From the NCBI GenBank assembly GCA_017436255.1, contig JAFSDK010000019.1, forward strand, positions 1-41,758: DNA of 41,758 bases, in the 5' to 3' direction. The DNA is from Clostridia bacterium (GTDB taxonomy: Bacteria; Bacillota; Clostridia; Oscillospirales; Acutalibacteraceae). Positions 22,355 through 31,707 of this stretch are shown here, piece by piece (positions within the stretch are counted from its first letter, which is position 1; each line of letters starts with the position of its first letter). Under the pieces are notes generated by a model that saw nothing but the letters and a program-made list of their open reading frames with translations, did no database searches and was not told where the DNA came from. The position numbers and the translations under genes are program-made.

Positions 22355-23299
22355 ATGAACATATTTGATTTACATTGTGATACTTTATCATTATTAACCC
22401 AAGATAAAAAATACCCATTGTACGAAAATTACGGCCACGTAGACCTTAAACGACTGAGAGAGGGAAACGTGGTTGCACAATGTTTTGCCATTTTTCTACC
22501 ACAAAGCAATAATGAAACAGATACTTCAAAACGAAACTTTAAACTGCTTAAAAAACAATATAAGGTTTTTAAGAGGCAGTTGCAAAACTACTCGGGGCTA
22601 ATTTCACAAGCAGAATCTGCCGAGCAGATAGATAACAACATTAAAGAAAACAAAATCTCCGCAATACTGACAGTAGAAAACGGAGATTTTATAGGCAACG
22701 ACCTAACACGTCTTAACGTAATAAAAAGTATGGGCGTTAAATCACTCGGGCTTGTTTGGAATTTTGAAAATAGCATTGCCTACCCAAACTCGTCAGGCGT
22801 CACAAATGCGTCCCCCTTAAAACCCTTGGGTAAAGAGGTTATCGAAATACTTAACAACCTAAACATAATCCCCGACGTTTCGCACCTTAATTACGGCGGC
22901 TTTTGGGACGTCGCTCGACTTTCAAAAAAGCCATTTATTGCAAGTCACTCTTGCTGCGACACGCTCTTTCATCATCAGCGCAATTTAGAAGACAGTCAAT
23001 TAAAAGCCATAGCAGAAAGTGGCGGCACCATTGGTATTAATTTTTATACCGAATTTATAAAGCCTACCCCTTCTGCCACCTTTACTTCAGATATTATAGC
23101 CCAAGCAAAACACATAAAAAAGGTTGCGGGCATTGAAGCGGTGTCATTCGGCTCGGATTTTGACGGTATGGACTCACTTATGGAATTTCGCGACTGCGCA
23201 GGTTTCCCCTTGATAGTTAAAGATTTACTAAAAGAATTCACATACGATGAATGCGAAAAAATCTGTTACAGAAATGCTTTAAGGGTGTTAGGCGGTTAG
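22355..23299 (+). CDS. Membrane-dipeptidase-like zinc peptidase (M19)
   Basis: A 314-residue amidohydrolase-fold dipeptidase of the renal-dipeptidase family. NIFDLHCDTL holds the first zinc ligands (H-x-D), VENGDF the bridging glutamate, SHSCCDTL another histidine, and GSDFDGM the C-terminal aspartate. No signal peptide, so probably cytoplasmic despite the family name. Only 35 bases separate its ATG from that of the divergent M24 peptidase, and no Shine-Dalgarno sequence is visible before it; a TATTAT at 22343-22348 lies just upstream. Translation may be leaderless. The gene ends four bases inside the convergent VanY-like gene. Confidence 0.88.
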   Translation: MNIFDLHCDTLSLLTQDKKYPLYENYGHVDLKRLREGNVVAQCFAIFLPQSNNETDTSKRNFKLLKKQYKVFKRQLQNYSGLISQAESAEQIDNNIKENKISAILTVENGDFIGNDLTRLNVIKSMGVKSLGLVWNFENSIAYPNSSGVTNASPLKPLGKEVIEILNNLNIIPDVSHLNYGGFWDVARLSKKPFIASHSCCDTLFHHQRNLEDSQLKAIAESGGTIGINFYTEFIKPTPSATFTSDIIAQAKHIKKVAGIEAVSFGSDFDGMDSLMEFRDCAGFPLIVKDLLKEFTYDECEKICYRNALRVLGG

Positions 23300-24186
23300 T
23301 TATCAAGTCCTTTGTACTCGATATACTCTTCTAAACACATACCTTTTTCGTGCATTTCGGTTGCCGCATCGCGACCTACAAAGCGGAAATGCCACGGCTC
23401 GTAAATGATTTTTGTTATATCCTGCTTATCCTCGGGATATCTTAAAATAAAACCGAAACGATAGCAGTTTTCGGCAAGCCATTTTGCCTCGGGTTTCTGT
23501 GCAAAGTACTGCTCTGCCGATGGGATATTGTGCATATCACAGCAAAGACCCGACTGATGCTCACTCGTGCCGGGTTTGGTTGAGTAGGTGAGAACGTGCT
23601 TTTCGCACTCTTCCTTTGTAGCATACTTACCTGTCGCCCAGTCCCTATTAAAATACTGTGTGAAAAGTTGATTTTGATAAGCGTATGAACGATAGGCGCT
23701 TGTAACCGTTACGTTGGTAACCTTACCCGTCTTTTTACCCTCTGCCAAAAATGCCTGCAGGGCCTTTGCGGCGGCAAGACGCATTTTTTGTGTTGCACGT
23801 CCGTCTTTACGGGTGTGACCGCAGTCGGTCAAATCTTCGGGCACGTAGTCGGATGCAAGCGTATGGGTGGGATTTACAAGAAATACATATTCGTACTTAT
23901 CCTCGGGCTCAATATACTCTAAATACGGTTCAATATCTATTGCATACTCTTTGCCTACACGCTCTTCATAGGTAGGTTCAGGCTTGGGCTCGGGTTTAGA
24001 CGAAACTATCTGTGAACTGCTTAGGTTGCTTGATGAAGAATTTTTATCGTCGTTATCCTTTTTATCGGCACATTTTTGCACCAAAAAAACAATGCCTGCA
24101 ATAATACCAAAAATAATAAGCATGCTGAGTATAAATCTCACGTAGTTAATTTTCACTTTTTTCTTTTTATATGTATGTTTAGACAT
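23296..24186 (-). CDS. D-Ala-D-Ala carboxypeptidase, VanY/M15 family
   Basis: A 296-residue peptidoglycan peptidase. A basic N-terminus and one membrane segment (about 14-37) anchor it, and a Ser/Glu/Pro-rich linker (about 45-72) leads to the M15 domain. Zinc and catalytic motifs are TSAYRSYAYQNQLF, SEHQSGLCCDM (S-x-H-x2-G-x3-D) and EPWHFRFVG. It likely trims D-Ala from stem peptides. There is no adjacent vanH/A/X or two-component system, so a resistance role is not indicated. The ribosome binding site AGGTGA lies before the ATG. Confidence 0.9.
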   Translation of the reverse strand: MSKHTYKKKKVKINYVRFILSMLIIFGIIAGIVFLVQKCADKKDNDDKNSSSSNLSSSQIVSSKPEPKPEPTYEERVGKEYAIDIEPYLEYIEPEDKYEYVFLVNPTHTLASDYVPEDLTDCGHTRKDGRATQKMRLAAAKALQAFLAEGKKTGKVTNVTVTSAYRSYAYQNQLFTQYFNRDWATGKYATKEECEKHVLTYSTKPGTSEHQSGLCCDMHNIPSAEQYFAQKPEAKWLAENCYRFGFILRYPEDKQDITKIIYEPWHFRFVGRDAATEMHEKGMCLEEYIEYKGLDN

Positions 24187-24303
24187 TTATATCACCTAAA
24201 AATATTATAAATTTAATTTAACAAAAAATCAATCAAAACTGTACTTTTTTAAAAATTTGTGGCATAATGGGACTATACAATTTTTACCATTAAGGAGTTT
24301 AAA

Positions 24304-26421
24304 ATGGACTACGCAAAGGTTCTGGCAGAACAGTTTACTACAAAAGAAATTTATGTAAAAAATATTATCGATTTGCTTGACGAGGGCAACACCATACCCT
24401 TTATTGCACGATACCGCAAGGAAATGCACGGTACCATGGACGACCAACTTATACGTGAGATTTCCAACCGCCTAACATATTTAAGAAACCTTGACGCGCG
24501 CCGTGAGGAAATAAGAAACCTTATTACCGAGCAGGGCAATATGACCGATGAAATAAATGCGGCACTCGATAAAGCATCTATATTATCTGAAATTGAAGAT
24601 ATATATCGTCCTTTCCGTCCCAAACGAAAGACAAGAGCCTCTATCGCAAAAGAAAAAGGTCTTGAGCCGTTAGCAAACGAGATACTCGAAAATCAAAACA
24701 CTAAGGAAATTCCGCTTTTGCTTGCTGAAAAGTATATTGATGTCGAAAAGGGTGTTGAAACTGCCGCGGATGCTCTGGCAGGCGCACTCGACATTATTGC
24801 CGAAAGCGTATCCGATAACCCCGACGTAAGAAAGCGTGTGCGCAATATAATTCGCCTTAACGGACTTTTATATTCACGTGCCAATAAGGACGACCAACCA
24901 AGCAACGTATACGAAATGTATTATGACTTTTCACAGGCGCTTACAAAGGTTGCCGATCACCGCGTACTTGCAATAAATCGCGGCGAAACCGAAGAATTTT
25001 TAAAGGCGGGTATTTCGGTTGAAAATGAAAAACCGCTTAATGTGATATACTCGCTATTTATAAATGGTGACGGCCCTTGTGCCGAAGCGGTAAAAAATGC
25101 TTGTGACGATGCCTACAGCCGCCTTATTTTCCCATCGGTTGAAAGAGAAATCCGCAACGAACTTACCGATAAGGCAAATGAATCGGCAATTAAGGTGTTT
25201 GGCGTAAATCTTAAACAACTTCTTATGCAACCGCCCGTAAAAAATAAGACGGTTATCGGTCTTGACCCCGGCTACCGCACAGGTTGTAAGGTTGCGGTTG
25301 TTGACAAGACGGGCAAGGTGCTTGATACCGCCGTTATATATCCGACCCATTCCGAAGCGCAGATTGAAAAATCAAAGACCGTTTTAAAAGATTTAATTGA
25401 AAAACACAACGTTGACCTTATTTCTATCGGTAACGGTACCGCATCAAAAGAGACCGAAATGTTTACGGTAGAGGTGCTTGGCACCCTCCCACGCAAACTC
25501 GCATATATGGTTGTTAGCGAAGCGGGGGCTTCTGTTTATTCGGCATCAAAACTTGCCGCCGAAGAAATGCCCGATTTTGACCTGACACTTCGAAGCGCAG
25601 TATCTATCGCACGTCGTCTTCAAGACCCGTTGGCAGAACTCGTAAAAATTGAGCCTAAGGCAATAGGTGTCGGACAATATCAGCACGATATGCCGCAAAA
25701 GAGACTTGGCGAAGCGCTTGACGGTGTTGTTGAGGACTGCGTAAACCAAGTAGGTGCCGACCTTAACACCGCCTCTGCCCCACTTCTTTCACATATTTCG
25801 GGTCTAAGTAGCGCAGTTTGTAAAAACATTGTAGCATACCGCGAAGAAAACGGCTCGTTTAAAAGCCGTAGTGAACTTAAAAAGGTGGCTAAATTAGGTC
25901 CGAAAGCATATGAACAGTCGGCAGGTTTCTTACGTGTGCCGGGCAGTAAAAATCCGCTTGATAATACGGGCGTACACCCCGAGTCTTATGAGGCAGCCGA
26001 AAAACTGCTTAAATTAACCGACAATAATCTTAATAACGTAAACGAGCAGACCATTGCCAAACTTGCCGAAAAAATCGGTGTGGGTATACCCACCCTTAAC
26101 GATATTGTAAAGGAACTTCAAAAACCCGGTCGCGACCCCCGTGACGAATTGCCGCCTCCGCTACTTCGTACCGACGTACTCGATATGAGCGATTTAAAAG
26201 AGGGCATGACCCTTAAAGGAACAGTTAGAAACGTTATTGATTTTGGTGCATTTATTGACATTGGTGTTCATCAGGACGGACTTGTTCACATTTCACAAAT
26301 CTGCAACAAATTTATCCGTCATCCGTCGGAAGTTTTATCGGTTGGTGATATTGTTAACGTTAAGGTGCTGTCTGTTGACCTTAATAAAAAAAGAATAAGC
26401 CTTACCATGAAGGATATTTAA
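24304..26421 (+). CDS. tex: Tex-family RNA-binding transcription accessory protein
   Basis: A 705-residue Tex protein, a little shorter than the usual 720-780. The order is an N-terminal helical Tex domain, a YqgF/RNase H-like domain (GLDPGYRTGCKVAVVD, about residue 319), helix-hairpin-helix motifs (SHISGLSSAVCKNIVAYREENGSF split over about 495-520), and a C-terminal S1 domain (about 633-705: GTVRNVIDFGAFIDIGVHQDG). Tex binds nucleic acid and is linked to transcription and RNA metabolism. A clear GGAG site and its own terminator (26427-26454) make it monocistronic. Confidence 0.95.
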   Translation: MDYAKVLAEQFTTKEIYVKNIIDLLDEGNTIPFIARYRKEMHGTMDDQLIREISNRLTYLRNLDARREEIRNLITEQGNMTDEINAALDKASILSEIEDIYRPFRPKRKTRASIAKEKGLEPLANEILENQNTKEIPLLLAEKYIDVEKGVETAADALAGALDIIAESVSDNPDVRKRVRNIIRLNGLLYSRANKDDQPSNVYEMYYDFSQALTKVADHRVLAINRGETEEFLKAGISVENEKPLNVIYSLFINGDGPCAEAVKNACDDAYSRLIFPSVEREIRNELTDKANESAIKVFGVNLKQLLMQPPVKNKTVIGLDPGYRTGCKVAVVDKTGKVLDTAVIYPTHSEAQIEKSKTVLKDLIEKHNVDLISIGNGTASKETEMFTVEVLGTLPRKLAYMVVSEAGASVYSASKLAAEEMPDFDLTLRSAVSIARRLQDPLAELVKIEPKAIGVGQYQHDMPQKRLGEALDGVVEDCVNQVGADLNTASAPLLSHISGLSSAVCKNIVAYREENGSFKSRSELKKVAKLGPKAYEQSAGFLRVPGSKNPLDNTGVHPESYEAAEKLLKLTDNNLNNVNEQTIAKLAEKIGVGIPTLNDIVKELQKPGRDPRDELPPPLLRTDVLDMSDLKEGMTLKGTVRNVIDFGAFIDIGVHQDGLVHISQICNKFIRHPSEVLSVGDIVNVKVLSVDLNKKRISLTMKDI

Positions 26422-26426
26422 AACAA

Positions 26427-26454
26427 AAGGACGAGTGGCTAACTCGTCCTTTTT
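26427..26454 (+). terminator. Intrinsic terminator of tex
   Basis: A 9-bp stem AGGACGAGT/ACTCGTCCT with a 5-base loop and a T tract directly after the tex stop. Confidence 0.88.
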
Positions 26455-26527
26455 GCAAATACAAATTGTCAAAAAAATTTATTTTTAAATAATTTTTTAT
26501 CATTTTTAGCATTTTTTGACGTTTTTG

Positions 26528-26542
26528 GCAACTAAAAGTTGC
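26528..26542. promoter_or_regulatory. Palindrome upstream of the HTH-GlmM promoter
   Basis: A perfect inverted repeat GCAACT-AAA-AGTTGC ends 20 bases before the -35 box of the HTH-phosphomutase promoter. It is the best operator candidate for the HTH domain encoded downstream. Confidence 0.4.
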
Positions 26543-26561
26543 ATAAATTCCTTTTTAGGTG

Positions 26562-26590
26562 TTGATTTTTTAAAAAGTTTGGTATATTAT
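26562..26590 (+). promoter_or_regulatory. Promoter of the HTH-GlmM/nagB operon
   Basis: TTGATT and TATTAT with a 17-base spacer, 44 bases before the ATG at 26635. Confidence 0.65.
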
Positions 26591-26634
26591 TATATTGTTG
26601 TTTTATGAAAAATTTCAAAAAAGGAGTTATTTTT

Positions 26635-28251
26635 ATGACAATCGGCGAAAAGATAACACACCTACGCACAGTGGCAAATATGTCACAAGAAACCTTGGCA
26701 GATAAGCTTTTGGTTTCACGTCAATCGGTTTCAAAATGGGAAATGGACCAGGCGCTTCCGCAGATTGATAAGATTTTACAACTCTGCGAACTTTTTAAGG
26801 TTTCGTCTGATGAACTCTTATATGATAATATCACTATAAATCGTTTGGGCGAGAAAAAAGGTAACAAGTATTTCGGTACCGATGGTTTTAGAGGTGAAGC
26901 TAACCTTAGCCTTACCTCAATGCAGGCATATAAGGTTGGTAGATTTTTAGGTTGGTATTATTCTTCACCCCTTTCGGGTTGCAAAACCGCAGGCTACCGC
27001 CCCAAAATTGTAATCGGTAAAGATACACGCCGCTCAAGTTATATGCTTGAATATAGTGTTGTTGCAGGTATCACCGCTTCGGGTGCCGATGCCTATATGT
27101 TACACGTTACAACAACACCCAGTGTTTCATACGTTACCCGCCAGGATGAGTTTGACTGTGGTATTATGATTACCGCTTCACACAACCCCTTCTATGATAA
27201 CGGTATTAAGGTAATAAATAAGCACGGCGAAAAGTTAGATGATGAAACTACCGCACTTATAGAAGCCTATATAGACGGCAATCTTAGTGAACTTGGTGTA
27301 TTTGACGAAGACCTACCGCTAGCTAACCGTGAGCGCATAGGTTGCATTATTGATTACGTTTCAGGCAGAAACAGATATATTGGTTACTTGATTTCAATAG
27401 CATCGCACTCATACCGCAACCTTAAAATAGGTCTTGACTGTGCAAACGGTGCTTCTTGGATGATTGCAAAGCAGGTGTTTGGCGCACTCGGTGCACAGAC
27501 TACCATTATTGGCAATGAGCCCGACGGACTCAACGTAAACAATGGTTGTGGTTCAACCCATATAGAAAATCTTGTAGCACTAGTTAAAGAAAAGCAGCTT
27601 GACGTTGGTTTTGCTTTTGACGGCGATGCCGACCGTTGTATTGCCGTTGATGAAAAAGGTAATATAATCGATGGTGACGCAATGCTCTACATTTTGTCAC
27701 AACGTCTAAAATCCCGCGGCGAGCTTAACGGCAACACCGTTGTTGCAACCATTATGTCAAACAGCGGTTTCTTTGCTTCGCTTAAAAAAGCAGGCATAGA
27801 TTGTGCGCAGACCAAGGTTGGTGACCGCTTTGTTTACGAATGTATGCAAGAAAATGGTTTCACACTCGGTGGTGAGCAGTCGGGCCACATAATACTTAAA
27901 AAATATGCCACAACGGGTGACGGTTTACTCACAGCCATTATGATTACCGAGGAAATATGCGACCGTAAATCTTCGCTTTCATCACTTGCAGAACCCGTTA
28001 TGCTATATCCACAGTATTTGGTTAATATACGCGTTAAAGATAAAGCAACTGCTAAAAATGACCCCGATGTTAAAGCCGCAGTTGAGGCGGTTGAAAAACT
28101 TATTGACGGCAACGGTCGAGTACTTATCAGAGAAAGCGGTACCGAACCGGTAATTCGCGTTATGGTTGAGAGCGAAACCGATGGACTCTGCCGTGAATAT
28201 GCAAACCGCATTGCCGACGTTATTATTGCTAACGGCCATAAGGCTGAATAA
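26635..28251 (+). CDS. XRE-type HTH fused to phosphoglucosamine/phosphomannomutase
   Basis: A 538-residue fusion. Residues 1-65 are a complete XRE DNA-binding domain (IGEKITHLRTVANMSQETLA, then LLVSRQSVSKWEMDQALPQIDKILQL shown here in parts). From about residue 74 a full alpha-D-phosphohexomutase begins with KYFGTDGFRGEANL, the GlmM-type opening. The phospho-serine loop is TASHNP with S182, the metal site is DGDADR (D329-R334), the sugar loop GGEQSGHI, and the phosphate-binding end RESGTEPVIRVMVE. All catalytic motifs look intact. The ATG at 26635 has AAGGAG nine bases upstream; the frame opens ten codons earlier. nagB follows after 20 bases. This may be an enzyme-regulator of amino-sugar phosphate metabolism. 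Confidence 0.88.
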   Translation: MTIGEKITHLRTVANMSQETLADKLLVSRQSVSKWEMDQALPQIDKILQLCELFKVSSDELLYDNITINRLGEKKGNKYFGTDGFRGEANLSLTSMQAYKVGRFLGWYYSSPLSGCKTAGYRPKIVIGKDTRRSSYMLEYSVVAGITASGADAYMLHVTTTPSVSYVTRQDEFDCGIMITASHNPFYDNGIKVINKHGEKLDDETTALIEAYIDGNLSELGVFDEDLPLANRERIGCIIDYVSGRNRYIGYLISIASHSYRNLKIGLDCANGASWMIAKQVFGALGAQTTIIGNEPDGLNVNNGCGSTHIENLVALVKEKQLDVGFAFDGDADRCIAVDEKGNIIDGDAMLYILSQRLKSRGELNGNTVVATIMSNSGFFASLKKAGIDCAQTKVGDRFVYECMQENGFTLGGEQSGHIILKKYATTGDGLLTAIMITEEICDRKSSLSSLAEPVMLYPQYLVNIRVKDKATAKNDPDVKAAVEAVEKLIDGNGRVLIRESGTEPVIRVMVESETDGLCREYANRIADVIIANGHKAE

Positions 28252-28271
28252 AATTTTTAAGGAGTTTATTT

Positions 28272-28982
28272 ATGAACTACATTAAAGTTAAAACTTACGA
28301 AGAATTAAGCAAAAAGGCGGCGCAGATTATTGCATCGCAAATTGTTATGAAGCCTAACTGCGTTTTAGGTCTTGCCACAGGCTCTTCACCCGTAGGCACC
28401 TACAAGGAGCTTATAAAAATGAATCAAAACGGCGAGCTTGATTTTAGTACAGTTACCAGTGTTAACCTTGACGAATATGTAGGTCTTGACGGTACACACG
28501 ACCAGAGTTACCGCTATTTTATGAACACAAATCTCTTTGACCACGTTAACATTGATAAGTCACGCACATTCGTACCCAACGGTTGTGCCGAAAACCTTGC
28601 AGACGAAGGCGACGCTTACGACGCACTTATTAAGGCTTTGGGCGGCATAGACCTTCAACTTTTAGGTATCGGCCTTGACGGTCATATCGGCTTTAACGAG
28701 CCCGACGACGTATTCACAGCCGCTACACACGAAGTTGTACTTGACGAATCAACCATTGATGCTAATGCAAGATTTTTTGCAAGCCGTGATGACGTGCCGA
28801 GAAAGGCAATTACAATGGGTATGATGTCAATAATGCAGGCAAAGAAAATATTGCTCGTAGCCAACGGTGCCGCTAAAAAGGATATTATTGAAAAGTCACT
28901 CTTTGGCCCTGTTGACCCGAAGGTGCCCGCTTCTATTTTACAGTTACACCCCGACGTTACGGTAATTTATAGTGAAGAATAA
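28272..28982 (+). CDS. nagB: Glucosamine-6-phosphate deaminase
   Basis: A 236-residue cytoplasmic enzyme converting glucosamine 6-phosphate to fructose 6-phosphate and ammonia. Typical motifs are GLATGSSPVGTYKEL (phosphate binding), NLDEYVGL, and GIGLDGHIGFNEP with the catalytic acid-base residues. It has AAGGAG before the ATG and lies 20 bases after the HTH-phosphomutase gene. The two enzymes act on the same metabolite, GlcN-6-P, from opposite sides: deamination for catabolism and isomerisation towards UDP-GlcNAc. No nagA or transporter is nearby. Confidence 0.96.
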   Translation: MNYIKVKTYEELSKKAAQIIASQIVMKPNCVLGLATGSSPVGTYKELIKMNQNGELDFSTVTSVNLDEYVGLDGTHDQSYRYFMNTNLFDHVNIDKSRTFVPNGCAENLADEGDAYDALIKALGGIDLQLLGIGLDGHIGFNEPDDVFTAATHEVVLDESTIDANARFFASRDDVPRKAITMGMMSIMQAKKILLVANGAAKKDIIEKSLFGPVDPKVPASILQLHPDVTVIYSEE

Positions 28983-28994
28983 AATATTAGTAAT

Positions 28995-29037
28995 AGCAAA
29001 ACGCCTACTCTGTTATACAGAGTAGGCGTTTTGCTTT
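28995..29037. terminator. Bidirectional terminator between nagB and the ABC operon
   Basis: A perfect 18-bp inverted repeat (AGCAAAACGCCTACTCTG and complement) with a 5-base loop, placed between convergent genes. AT tracts at the base of the stem suit termination from both sides. Confidence 0.85.
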
Positions 29038-29045
29038 AAAGGGGA

Positions 29046-30836
29046 TTAAAATTTACTGTCGGTTTCTTGAATTACGTTTCGGTTTTCTATATCAAGTCCT
29101 GCTAAAACCTGTTTAGTGTTTTCAAAATAATAGAAGTTACCTATTCCCATAGAATAATATCTATTATATATGCCATCTTTACTTGTTAGGGTTGAATTAA
29201 GCCACATATATACCCTTGTATTATCAGTAAAATATCTTTCGTCAGCATTTTTTAAATCCTTAACGTAAGCATCAACAATAGTTAAAGCCTCTTCTCTTGT
29301 TAGGTTAAGTTGTACTTGTTTACCGCCGTATTCACCATCAAGTGTAAATACGTTACCAATATTATCCATAAAGTTCTTTTTTATACCATCGGCAAAACAA
29401 TTCTTAGTGAATGCAAGCTTTTCTTCCAATAATAATTTATTTGGTATATGGTAGCGCCTGCTAACCTGTCTGCCACCTTTAAGCATATACCTGAACTCTA
29501 TTGTTGACGATGCTGTTGCGTGGTCTAAAATTAAATATGTTCCACCATTTTTATCGGTCTTTTCAATATACTCTTCCTCAATATTCAACTGATTATTCTC
29601 GTACGCATTAATTACAGCGTTATGAAGATTGGTAACATATATATAATCAGTAGGATTTGTAACCGCGATAGAATCACCGTCAAATTCAACGTATATCTTT
29701 TCTACGTTATCAACACTTGGCACATAAGACTCATAACCCATTAAGTCGAATTGTACCGAAGCCGTAGCGCCAAAAATAAGCACCAACGCAATTGCTATAG
29801 GAATTATAGCCTTTTTGAGTCGCTTAAAGCCACGATTAACAATTACGTTATATATTAGCGAAACAAGCGTAGCACCAATGATGCCCATAATGATATATAT
29901 AAGCGAACCTGTATATTCATCAAAAATATATCCGAAAATAAAGTACGAAACAAATGAAAGAATTGTGCTTATTATTAGCGGCATAAACCTAAACGCAAAG
30001 GTCTCACCTGCTTTTTCGCTTTTACGTATATTGTAAACAAATGCGTTTATACAGAATAATCCTACAGTAGCAACAATTATAATTAGATACGTTATTAGCG
30101 ATAAGGTTGTTTTTTCCTGCAACACAAGCATAATCAACGAATATGCCGACAGAGCAAACGGTGAGCCATACGTCGCTAAATAATAATAATCTGTAACGTA
30201 ATATCCAAATAGCGTATTCTCACAAAGACCATATATAAGCAGTATAATAACGGGTAAGCCTATGTTAACGGCTAAAAATGAAATAATTGAATCAAAAACG
30301 CAACCCGACGCTAATATAAATAACTGCGAGAAAGCAAGGCAGAAAAGCATCATAAGTAGCGTATGAAGATAACACTTGCCAAGTAACAAATAATCTAACT
30401 CAACGTGCTTTAGCGCACCTATGCAAGCCATACCAATATAACCTATAGTAAGCGGTACTACGCCGCCTATATACGAAGCCGCTGTTCGGGAAAACAGAAG
30501 TCCGGCTTTCGTAATTGGCATTGAATGAAATGCATCGCTACCGCTTTTTTGGTTTAGGTAATTGAAGTTTATTATTTGCAGCAGCCACGCCACAAACATT
30601 GCCGCAACCGCGAGAATAACTGCCGCCGCAGGTAAAATTTCGTCGGTGAAGTTATATATATCCTGAGTTACGTCACGATAATCATAATAATTATTTATCG
30701 TATTTATTAAAAATATGGGTGAAAACAATAAAACCAAAACGGATGTAATAATTGTAAAACCTAAATTCTTTTTTAGGGTAAATGCAAAAAGATTAAAGGC
30801 TGTATGGGGTTTATTCGAGGATGTTTTTAGCGTCAT
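29046..30836 (-). CDS. ABC transporter permease with large extracytoplasmic domain
   Basis: A 596-residue membrane protein. The first ~360 residues contain about eight to nine hydrophobic segments (first at about 27-47), and the last ~230 are soluble and probably outside the membrane. That tail begins after the segment AIIPIAIALVLIFGATASV. Its start overlaps the ATPase gene by 26 bases and has a strong GGAGGAG site, so translation is coupled. With the GntR-type regulator and ATPase it forms a YtrA-like ABC operon. Such operons often respond to cell-envelope antibiotics, but the substrate is not evident. Confidence 0.82.
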   Translation of the reverse strand: MTLKTSSNKPHTAFNLFAFTLKKNLGFTIITSVLVLLFSPIFLINTINNYYDYRDVTQDIYNFTDEILPAAAVILAVAAMFVAWLLQIINFNYLNQKSGSDAFHSMPITKAGLLFSRTAASYIGGVVPLTIGYIGMACIGALKHVELDYLLLGKCYLHTLLMMLFCLAFSQLFILASGCVFDSIISFLAVNIGLPVIILLIYGLCENTLFGYYVTDYYYLATYGSPFALSAYSLIMLVLQEKTTLSLITYLIIIVATVGLFCINAFVYNIRKSEKAGETFAFRFMPLIISTILSFVSYFIFGYIFDEYTGSLIYIIMGIIGATLVSLIYNVIVNRGFKRLKKAIIPIAIALVLIFGATASVQFDLMGYESYVPSVDNVEKIYVEFDGDSIAVTNPTDYIYVTNLHNAVINAYENNQLNIEEEYIEKTDKNGGTYLILDHATASSTIEFRYMLKGGRQVSRRYHIPNKLLLEEKLAFTKNCFADGIKKNFMDNIGNVFTLDGEYGGKQVQLNLTREEALTIVDAYVKDLKNADERYFTDNTRVYMWLNSTLTSKDGIYNRYYSMGIGNFYYFENTKQVLAGLDIENRNVIQETDSKF

Positions 30837-31707
30837 AACCTATCTCCTCCAATTCATAAATAAATATTTCTTCAAAGGTCGGCGGTATTACTTCAATAAA
30901 CAATGGGAAAAACTTATTTATGTAATTAAGAATTTCCTGTTGTTCACCGCGTACAACCATCTGCACCACCGAGCCGCTTTTTTCAGTTTTTAAAACGTCA
31001 AGTTCATCAAATACCGATATGTCAGGAGTTTTATCAAATACAACCTGTACTTTGTGAACGTTACTTTTAATAGCATCTATTTCATCACTAAACAATATTT
31101 TTCCTTTGTGAAGTAATCCAACAGTATCACAAAAATCATCAAGGTCTCTTAAATTGTGGGATGAGATTATAACAGTCATACCCTGAGTTACTCCGTCTGC
31201 GAGTAAAGATTTTAAAACCTTTCGCATAACGGGGTCAAGTCCGTCAAAGGCTTCATCAAGAAGTAGATATTTAGGCTCGGTTGAGAGTGCTAACATAAGC
31301 GCCGCTTGACGTTGCATACCCTTTGACATAGTTGATATTTTTGCTTTTGTATCAAGCGGAAAGATGCTTGTCAAATATTTAAAACGCTCCATATTAAAGG
31401 TAGGATACATCAGTTTATAAAACTTCACCATTTCGTTTATATTAGCTTGATGTATAAAATATGGCGTGTCGGGCAAAAAACATATTTCTGCCTTTTTTTC
31501 GGGATTATTCACGACCGAACATCCGTCAACCGCCAACATACCATTATCGGGCGTATAAACCCCCGATATCAATCTCAATAATGTCGACTTGCCTGAACCG
31601 TTAGAGCCAACAAGTCCGTATATACGCCCCTCCTTGATTTCAACACTGATATTATCAAGGGCTGCTTTTCCTTCAAAAGCTTTTGTAAGGTTTACAATTT
31701 CAATCAT
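30811..31707 (-). CDS. ABC transporter ATP-binding protein
   Basis: A 298-residue ATPase. Walker A is GSNGSGKS (about residue 34), the signature is the less usual MSKGMQRQAALM, and Walker B is YLLLDEAFDGLDP, followed by an H-loop in IIISSHNLRDL. The C-terminal ~90 residues are an accessory domain found in drug/bacitracin-type exporters. It starts with an ATGA overlap with the gntR stop and overlaps the permease gene at its end. Confidence 0.93.
   Translation of the reverse strand: MIEIVNLTKAFEGKAALDNISVEIKEGRIYGLVGSNGSGKSTLLRLISGVYTPDNGMLAVDGCSVVNNPEKKAEICFLPDTPYFIHQANINEMVKFYKLMYPTFNMERFKYLTSIFPLDTKAKISTMSKGMQRQAALMLALSTEPKYLLLDEAFDGLDPVMRKVLKSLLADGVTQGMTVIISSHNLRDLDDFCDTVGLLHKGKILFSDEIDAIKSNVHKVQVVFDKTPDISVFDELDVLKTEKSGSVVQMVVRGEQQEILNYINKFFPLFIEVIPPTFEEIFIYELEEIGYDAKNILE

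Noticed and set aside
23296..24186. Vancomycin-resistance determinant
   Set aside because: The gene is a VanY/M15 peptidase, but no ligase, dehydrogenase or VanRS genes are nearby; a routine peptidoglycan role is more likely.
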